34,200 bases of DNA, from assembly GCA_022843125.1 (NCBI GenBank), contig JALHOG010000060.1, positions 1 to 34,200 on the forward strand, written 5' to 3'. Below are positions 29,663-34,200 of this stretch, one piece after another. Position numbers and translations under genes: made by a program. The stretch's first letter is position 1. Each line of letters starts with the position of its first letter. The notes below the pieces were generated by a model. It searched no databases and was not told where the DNA came from. It saw nothing but the letters and a program-made list of their open reading frames with translations. Origin of the DNA: Ilumatobacteraceae bacterium. GTDB lineage: Bacteria > Actinomycetota > Acidimicrobiia > Acidimicrobiales > Ilumatobacteraceae.

Positions 29663-30469
29663 TCAGTCGAGCTCGCCGAGGAACGCCACGAACTGCTCGT
29701 GGACGTCGTCGCTCACCGGCACGAGGTGCTCGTCCTGGGGGTAGGCGCCCGAGGTCACGTCGGCGACGAACTCGGAGTAGGCGCCCACCCGCTCGCGATG
29801 GAGGCGCTCGTACTCGGCTCCGAAGTCGCGGTACTGCTTGGCGTGCCGCGGCACGTGCCCCACGCCGCCGCTGTACCCGAGCACGTCGCACGAGAACAGG
29901 TACTGGGCGTCACAGCCGCGGCCCGCGCCCATCGACATCAGCACGAGCGAGGTGCGCTTCGCGATCTCGGTCGCGATCGCCTCGGGCACCACCTCGATCT
30001 CGGCCGCGAACGCGCCGGCGCCCTCGAGCTCCTTCACTTGCCGGTAGACGAGCTGGGCGGTCTCGAGCGTCTTGCCGACCGCCTTGAAGCCACCGGTCCA
30101 GGTGCGGCGCGACGGGATCAGCCCGACGTGGCCGACGACGGGGATCCCCTCGGCCGCGAGCCGCTCGATCACCTGGGTACTCCCCGCGCAGTACACGCAG
30201 TCGGCGCCGAGCTGCATCGCGTCGTGGGCGGCGCGCAGGTAGTCGTCGGTGGTGGCGAGGTACCCGTACAGCAGGCCCGCCTGGACGAAGCAGTTGCCGG
30301 CGGCCTCGCGCATCGCGGGGTTCCAGAACGGCGTCGGGATCGAGAGGATGTCGATGCCGGCTTCGGCGGCGGCACGCGCCTCCTCCGGGAACTCGGTGTA
30401 CACCATCGAGAGCTGTCGTGTGCCCTTCAGGGCGCGGAGGTCGGCAACGGTCGGACGGCTGGCGCTCAT
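29663..30469 (-). CDS. PanB-like barrel protein (divergent ketopantoate hydroxymethyltransferase homologue)
   Basis: A 268-residue TIM barrel related to PanB. Shared features are 'VVGHVGLIPS' (111-120), 'GGFKAVGKTLETA' (126-138), the catalytic-type Glu 'AGAFAAEIEVVPEAIATEI' (E159), and 'MGAGRGCDAQYLFSCDVLGY' (180-199). The canonical metal-binding GDS motif is replaced by 'ILSIPTPFWNP' (41-51), and the KLEGG-type motif by 'CVYCAGS'. True PanB adds a hydroxymethyl group from methylene-tetrahydrofolate to ketoisovalerate; this protein probably uses another substrate. The start ATG at 30469 has no clear ribosome binding site. It is divergent from purU by 61 bases. Confidence 0.7.
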   Translation of the reverse strand: MSASRPTVADLRALKGTRQLSMVYTEFPEEARAAAEAGIDILSIPTPFWNPAMREAAGNCFVQAGLLYGYLATTDDYLRAAHDAMQLGADCVYCAGSTQVIERLAAEGIPVVGHVGLIPSRRTWTGGFKAVGKTLETAQLVYRQVKELEGAGAFAAEIEVVPEAIATEIAKRTSLVLMSMGAGRGCDAQYLFSCDVLGYSGGVGHVPRHAKQYRDFGAEYERLHRERVGAYSEFVADVTSGAYPQDEHLVPVSDDVHEQFVAFLGELD

Positions 30470-30530
30470 GGCCCGCGAGTCTGACGCGACGAGCCCACGC
30501 GAGCGGCATCGAAGCCCCCAGACTGGGCGG

Positions 30531-31388
30531 GTGCAGCACATCCTCACCCTCACCTGCGACGACCGGCCCGGCATCGTGCACGCGGTCTGCGGCGGCCTGC
30601 TCGACGTGGGCGGCAACATCGTCGAGAACGCCCAGTTCACCGACCCCGACACCAACACGTTCTGCATGCGCACCGTGGTCGAGACCCCCGGGGACGATCC
30701 GGACGCGGTGGCCGCCGCAGTCGCGGCCCGGCTCGACGAAGCCACTGCGGCGCTGCACGTGCGGCGCGCGGACCATCGCCCCCGTGTGCTGATCATGGTC
30801 TCGAAGTTCGACCACTGCCTCGTCGACCTGCTGTACCGGTGGCGCAACGGGATGCTGCCGATCGACATCCCGGTGATCGTCTCGAACCATCCCGACTGCG
30901 GCGAGGTCGCCGAGCGGTACGGCATCCCCTTCGTCCACCTCCCCGTCACCAAGGACCCCACCGGACCCACGTCGAAGCCCGAGCAGGAGGCACGCATCAA
31001 GCAGCTCGTCGCCGAGCACGCGGTCGACCTCGTGGTGCTCGCCCGCTACATGCAGATCCTGAGCGACGACCTGTGCGCCCACCTGTCGGGCCGGGCGATC
31101 AACATCCACCACTCGTTCCTGCCGGGCTTCAAGGGGGCCAAGCCGTACCACCAGGCCCACGAGCGCGGCGTCAAGCTGGTCGGCGCGACCGCTCACTTCG
31201 TCACCGCCGACCTCGACGAGGGTCCGATCATCGAGCAGGACGTCGCCCGGGTGAACCACGCGCACACGGCGGAGCAGCTCGTCGCGCTGGGTCAGGACAC
31301 CGAACGCCTGGTGCTCTCGCGGGCGGTCGGCCTGTGGGCGGAGGATCGGATCCTGCTCGTCGGCGACAAGACCGTCGTCTTCCCCTGA
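30531..31388 (+). CDS. purU: Formyltetrahydrofolate deformylase
   Basis: A 285-residue enzyme with an N-terminal ACT domain (about 1-75, 'ILTLTCDDRPGIVHAVCGGLLDVGGNIVENAQF') and a formyl-transferase-like catalytic domain (about 85-285). 'VLIMVSKFDHCLVDLLYR', 'IPVIVSNHPD', 'INIHHSFLPGFKGAKPYHQA' and 'ATAHFVTADLDEGPIIEQD' give the catalytic Asn-His-Asp set of PurU. It hydrolyses 10-formyl-tetrahydrofolate to formate and tetrahydrofolate, balancing one-carbon units. The GTG at 30531 begins exactly where the ACT domain starts; the upstream open frame overlaps the divergent PanB-like gene. No good ribosome binding site is visible. Confidence 0.92.
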   Translation: MQHILTLTCDDRPGIVHAVCGGLLDVGGNIVENAQFTDPDTNTFCMRTVVETPGDDPDAVAAAVAARLDEATAALHVRRADHRPRVLIMVSKFDHCLVDLLYRWRNGMLPIDIPVIVSNHPDCGEVAERYGIPFVHLPVTKDPTGPTSKPEQEARIKQLVAEHAVDLVVLARYMQILSDDLCAHLSGRAINIHHSFLPGFKGAKPYHQAHERGVKLVGATAHFVTADLDEGPIIEQDVARVNHAHTAEQLVALGQDTERLVLSRAVGLWAEDRILLVGDKTVVFP

Positions 31389-31410
31389 CCGGACTCGCTG
31401 GTCGGCGACG

Positions 31411-32343
31411 TCAGTCGCGCGGGATCGCGCCGTGGACCCACACGGGGGCCTCGAGCGGCATCAGGTTCTGCTCCCAGATCCAGTCCATCGCCGGAACGCT
31501 GACGCGGACGCAGCCGTGCGACGCCGGGTAGTCGGGGATGCTGTTCGCACCATGCACGGCGATCCCGCCGGAGAAGTACTTCGGCCGGTAGATCTCGCCG
31601 AGGTCGCCGTCCCACCAGCCCTCTGGCCGCTCGCGGTACACGTCGTGCAGACCGTTGCGGGTCACCGAGTCTCCCCGCTGGCGGAGTTCCGGGTTGTCCT
31701 TGTCGGGATAGTCGTACGGGATCTCCTTGCCCGTCGACGTGTTCAGGATCCACTCGGTGCGACCATCGATGATGAAGAACAGCAACTGCTTGGACTTGTC
31801 GACTTCGATCAGCGTGCCGGCGTCGGCGCTGGCCTTCGGGCGCTCGGTGAGGGCGGTCATCAGGGCCGCCGTTTCCGGGCCGAGCCTCCCATCGGTACCG
31901 AGGCCGTAGTACTTCTGGAACGCCATCACGGCCTGCTGCGTGGTGAGGCCGTAGTCGCCGTTCGGCTCCTGCAGCCAGAACCCGAGCTCCAGCAGGCGCC
32001 ACTGCGCCCGAGCCGTCTCGGCACCGTCGCTCGTGCCGACTGCCACGATGGGCTCGACGGGGGCGGCGACGGTCTCGACGAGGGTCGTCGTCGTGGTCGT
32101 GGCGGGGGTCGTCGTGGGGATCACGAGCGACACGGGCGCTGTGGTGGGAGGCGCCGGAGTCGTGGTGGGAGGCGCCGTGGATGCTGCGACAGGTGCAGCC
32201 GACGTGGTCACGGGTACATCGGTGCTCGGGATCGGCGTGCTCGTGATGGAGGTGGTCGCGCAGGACGCCAGGACCATGACCGGCGACAACACCAGCAATG
32301 ACCACCCGACCGACCGCGCACCTCGCACCTGCATGACGAGCAT
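31411..32343 (-). CDS. L,D-transpeptidase lipoprotein with peptidoglycan-binding domain
   Basis: A 310-residue exported protein. Order: signal peptide with lipobox LASC (C28), a Thr/Pro-rich low-complexity linker (about 29-95, many TTT and PPTT), a PG_binding_1 domain (about 103-165, 'AQWRLLELGFWLQEPNGDYGLTTQQAVMAFQKYYGL'), and a YkuD catalytic domain (about 176-310) with H264 (AVHGAN) and H276/C278 (YPASHGCVRVS). It would make 3-3 peptide cross-links or attach proteins to peptidoglycan in the cell wall. The start is ambiguous between ATG 32343 and 32334; both retain the signal peptide. A 12-bp palindrome lies upstream. Confidence 0.88.
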   Translation of the reverse strand: MLVMQVRGARSVGWSLLVLSPVMVLASCATTSITSTPIPSTDVPVTTSAAPVAASTAPPTTTPAPPTTAPVSLVIPTTTPATTTTTTLVETVAAPVEPIVAVGTSDGAETARAQWRLLELGFWLQEPNGDYGLTTQQAVMAFQKYYGLGTDGRLGPETAALMTALTERPKASADAGTLIEVDKSKQLLFFIIDGRTEWILNTSTGKEIPYDYPDKDNPELRQRGDSVTRNGLHDVYRERPEGWWDGDLGEIYRPKYFSGGIAVHGANSIPDYPASHGCVRVSVPAMDWIWEQNLMPLEAPVWVHGAIPRD

Positions 32344-32404
32344 CGAGCCTATCCATGCGAGGTCGCAGGTCGCGGGCACCTCGGCTCGATTCCGGCCCGG
32401 TTCA

Positions 32405-32416
32405 GCGACATGTCGC
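32405..32416. promoter_or_regulatory. 12-bp perfect palindrome upstream of the L,D-transpeptidase gene
   Basis: GCGACATGTCGC lies about 62 bases before the transpeptidase start. A second half site, GCGACAT, is at 32446-32452. It could be a regulator site; chance occurrence is not excluded at this length. Confidence 0.3.
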
Positions 32417-32487
32417 GCAGTGATCGACCGGGTCGGTGACGCTACGCGACATCGGACCTCGGTCGTGCGACGGAGAGCGCGAACGGC

Positions 32488-33093
32488 TCAGTAGATCGCC
32501 GTGTCGCTCGGCAGTTCGCACCAGATCGTCAGGCCGTACTTCACGCCACTCACGAGCGCGCCCGCCTCGTGCGGATGGGTGACGAGCGACGGCCACGCCA
32601 GGAGCGACCCCACCGGTTGGTCACGGTTGTCGTACCCCTGCCGGGGGAACTCGAGCGCCGCTCCCTCGTACCCGTCGTTCAGGCGCACGGTTGCCGACAC
32701 CTGCGCGATGTCCTGATGGATGCGGAGCGACTCCTGCTCACCGGGGAGGTAGCGGATGACGAAGGCGTCGCGCAGCCCGCGGTACTCGATCAGCGGCCAG
32801 TGCTCCTGGAGCCGGGGCCACACGCGGGTGCCCACGTCGTACTCGACCGATCGATAGAGCACCGGGCTGATCGTGGCGAGCGACACCTCGTGGCCGGGCA
32901 CGGGGTCGTCGGGATCGGGCTCGAACCCGATCAACTCGGCCGCCCTGATCACGGCGGCACAGAACGCCGTCGTCCAGAACGGCATCCGATAGATCTCGGG
33001 TGCGACCTCGACGGCATCGATCCGGCCATCGGGGTCGTCGACCGCCCCACCGTACGTGAGCAACATCGACAGGTCGTCGGGTGGCACGGTCAT
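32488..33093 (-). CDS. 2-oxoglutarate/Fe(II)-dependent oxygenase, P4H-like
   Basis: A 201-residue double-stranded beta-helix oxygenase. The iron triad is H126-x-D128 (ESLRIHQDIAQVSATVRLND) and H175 (THPHEAGALVSGVKYGLTIW), with K185 placed to bind 2-oxoglutarate. 'YEGAALEFPRQG' and 'GSLLAWPS' are typical of prolyl-4-hydroxylase-type enzymes. The substrate is unknown. It begins 7 bases after the end of gluQ on the same strand, so it is probably co-transcribed with it. A role in tRNA or translation-related hydroxylation is a guess from context. Confidence 0.8.
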   Translation of the reverse strand: MTVPPDDLSMLLTYGGAVDDPDGRIDAVEVAPEIYRMPFWTTAFCAAVIRAAELIGFEPDPDDPVPGHEVSLATISPVLYRSVEYDVGTRVWPRLQEHWPLIEYRGLRDAFVIRYLPGEQESLRIHQDIAQVSATVRLNDGYEGAALEFPRQGYDNRDQPVGSLLAWPSLVTHPHEAGALVSGVKYGLTIWCELPSDTAIY

Positions 33094-33100
33094 GGCGCGA

Positions 33101-34030
33101 TCACGACGCCGATCGTTGCAGGTCGGCGAGGTGCACCGTCACCTTCGGCAGGAGCGTGGGGTCGAAGCGGTCGACGAGCGTCGCGGCGTTCACCCGCTCG
33201 CGCCGGTCGGCGAGTCCGAGCGACCAGGCGAGTACGCCGACCACGTCGGCGACCCCCCAGCCCTCGGCGCGCAGGTCGCTGACGGTGACCGCCCCGTGCC
33301 GCTTGGCGAGGCGCTCGCCGTCCGCGCCCACCACGAGTGGCACGTGCAGGTACTCGGGGGTCGGGACACCGAGCAGGGTCTGGAGCAGGACCTGGCGTGG
33401 CGTCGAGCTGAGCAGATCGTCGCCGCGCGCGACCTGCGACACGCCCTGCGCGGCGTCGTCGACGACGACTGCGAGGTTGTACGCAGGCACGCCGTCGGCA
33501 CGTGCGAGGACGACGTCGTCGACGGCTCCCTCGTACCGACCGGCGAGCACATCGTCGAGGGCGATCACCTCGCCGTCGGTGCGAAGCCGCAACGCCGGTG
33601 AGCGTCCGGCGGCTTCCCGCTCGGCACGCTCGCGTGGGCCGAGTTCGCGGCAGGTCCCCGGGTATGCGCCGTCGGGGAGGTGCACGTGGGGAGCCTGCGC
33701 CGCCGCCTCGATCTCTGCGCGGATCTCACGTCGCGTGCAGTAGCACGGATAGACCCGACCCTGCGCGGTGAGCGAGTCGATGGCCGCGCGGTAACGATCG
33801 AATCGTTCGCTCTGGCGTACCACCTCGCCGTCCCAGTCGAGGCCGATCGCCGTGAGGTCGGCCAGTTGGCGCTGCTCGTGCTCCTTCGACGACGTCACCC
33901 TGTCGAGGTCTTCCATGCGGACGAGGAACGAACGGCCCGACGCTCGCGCAGCGAGCCAGGCCACGAGCGCCGTGCGCAGGTTTCCGAGATGGAGATCTCC
34001 CGTCGGAGAAGGTGCGAACCGGCCACTCAC
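33101..34030 (-). CDS. gluQ: Glutamyl-Q tRNA(Asp) synthetase
   Basis: A 309-residue truncated class I aminoacyl-tRNA synthetase that attaches glutamate to queuosine-34 of tRNA(Asp). It begins GRFAPSPTGDLHLGNLRTAL with HLGN as the HIGH-type motif, and has zinc ligands C96-x-C98 (YPCYCTRRE), Y123 and C127 (AYPGTCREL). 'YNLAVVVDDAAQGVSQVARGDDLLSSTPRQ' and a weakened KMSKS (LAKRHGA) are typical. The anticodon-binding domain of GltX is absent, which separates GluQ from glutamyl-tRNA synthetase. The start is GTG at 34030. The 2OG oxygenase gene follows. Confidence 0.92.
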   Translation of the reverse strand: MSGRFAPSPTGDLHLGNLRTALVAWLAARASGRSFLVRMEDLDRVTSSKEHEQRQLADLTAIGLDWDGEVVRQSERFDRYRAAIDSLTAQGRVYPCYCTRREIRAEIEAAAQAPHVHLPDGAYPGTCRELGPRERAEREAAGRSPALRLRTDGEVIALDDVLAGRYEGAVDDVVLARADGVPAYNLAVVVDDAAQGVSQVARGDDLLSSTPRQVLLQTLLGVPTPEYLHVPLVVGADGERLAKRHGAVTVSDLRAEGWGVADVVGVLAWSLGLADRRERVNAATLVDRFDPTLLPKVTVHLADLQRSAS

Positions 34031-34079
34031 GCGTCCATTCTGGCGGCATGCGGTGTGCGACGAGAGCGAAGGGCGGCGC

Positions 34080-34200
34080 GTGAGCGCGGCACGTCAACTG
34101 GCGCGCCGCGAACGGATGGCGCTGATCCTCGCCCGCGACGGCGCCGAGTGCGTGTGGTGTCGCCGGCCGCTCGAGGTGGGGCTCGTGACGGCGACCACCG
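34080..34200 (+). CDS. HNH-type protein, N-terminal fragment (runs off window)
   Basis: A GTG at 34080, preceded by GAAGGGCGG, opens a frame of 40 codons to the window edge: arginine-rich start, then 'LILARDGAECVWCRRPLEVG'. A DGxxCxWC knuckle near the N-terminus is typical of HNH endonuclease domains. The rest lies outside the window, so the assignment is tentative. It is divergent from gluQ with 49 bases between. Confidence 0.55.
   Translation, partial: MSAARQLARRERMALILARDGAECVWCRRPLEVGLVTATT

Noticed and set aside
32033..32230. Thr/Pro-rich repetitive stretch as a DNA repeat or CRISPR-like array
   Set aside because: The short imperfect repeats encode the Thr/Pro linker of the L,D-transpeptidase; spacing and sequence are not CRISPR-like.
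1..34200. tRNA, rRNA, insertion sequences, prophage or defence systems
   Set aside because: I looked for tRNA-like, transposase-like, integrase-like and restriction or toxin-antitoxin signatures and found none beyond the DUF222-HNH protein and the 31-bp repeats.

Overview
The window is high-GC, gene-dense actinobacterial DNA. Gene content (DUF222-HNH protein, a complete actinobacterial-style inositol cluster, DoxX, PPOX flavoprotein, many GTG starts, overlapping genes) fits Actinomycetota. I would guess Acidimicrobiia (Ilumatobacter-like), but that is inference and I cannot run a taxonomic search. No rRNA, tRNA, CRISPR array or complete insertion sequence was seen.

Region by region. (1) 1-2450 is a redox cassette. 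A gamma-glutamyltransferase-like gene (cut by the window edge) and a SnoaL-like gene run leftward. Divergently, a heme-oxygenase-like diiron oxidase (HDO; CADD/PqqC fold) is followed by a 2Fe-2S ferredoxin lacking one cluster cysteine and a Rieske ferredoxin. An AT-rich palindrome overlapping a perfect TATAAT box sits between the two arms. (2) 2420-6574 is accessory: three copies of a 31-bp palindromic repeat, two leftward genes that share a C-terminal tail next to that repeat (one copy broken), two small membrane-anchored proteins and a DUF222-HNH protein. (3) 6575-9283 runs leftward: shikimate kinase-like gene, ligA-ligB ring-cleaving dioxygenase and an AguB-type carbamoylputrescine amidase in tight or overlapping arrangement. 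(4) 9361-18406 is mixed housekeeping and metabolism: epoxide hydrolase, PIG-L deacetylase, a PEP-utilising swivel-His protein without ATP-grasp domain, PAS-GGDEF diguanylate cyclase, a peroxiredoxin-like gene with an in-frame UGA at the catalytic position (probable selenoprotein), a Dabb protein, a flavodoxin-like protein, sulfurtransferase, PPOX flavoprotein and DoxX. (5) 18486-28483 is the myo-inositol catabolic locus, all leftward: iolA, iolB, iolE, iolC, a Cgl0159-type aldolase, iolD and an SDR, with iolG separately upstream. A frameshifted small gene and a lipoprotein lie between. Together these take inositol to acetyl-CoA and dihydroxyacetone phosphate. No transporter or regulator is in view. 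(6) 28527-34200: fatty acid hydroxylase/sterol desaturase, a divergent PanB-like protein, purU, an L,D-transpeptidase lipoprotein, a 2OG-Fe(II) oxygenase behind gluQ, and the start of an HNH protein.

The two most noteworthy items are the probable selenocysteine peroxiredoxin (14532-15197), whose UGA replaces the first cysteine of a WCPYC-type motif and is followed by a bacterial-SECIS-like hairpin, and the HDO / Asp-substituted ferredoxin / Rieske cassette (976-2423), which looks like an uncharacterised oxidase with dedicated electron carriers.
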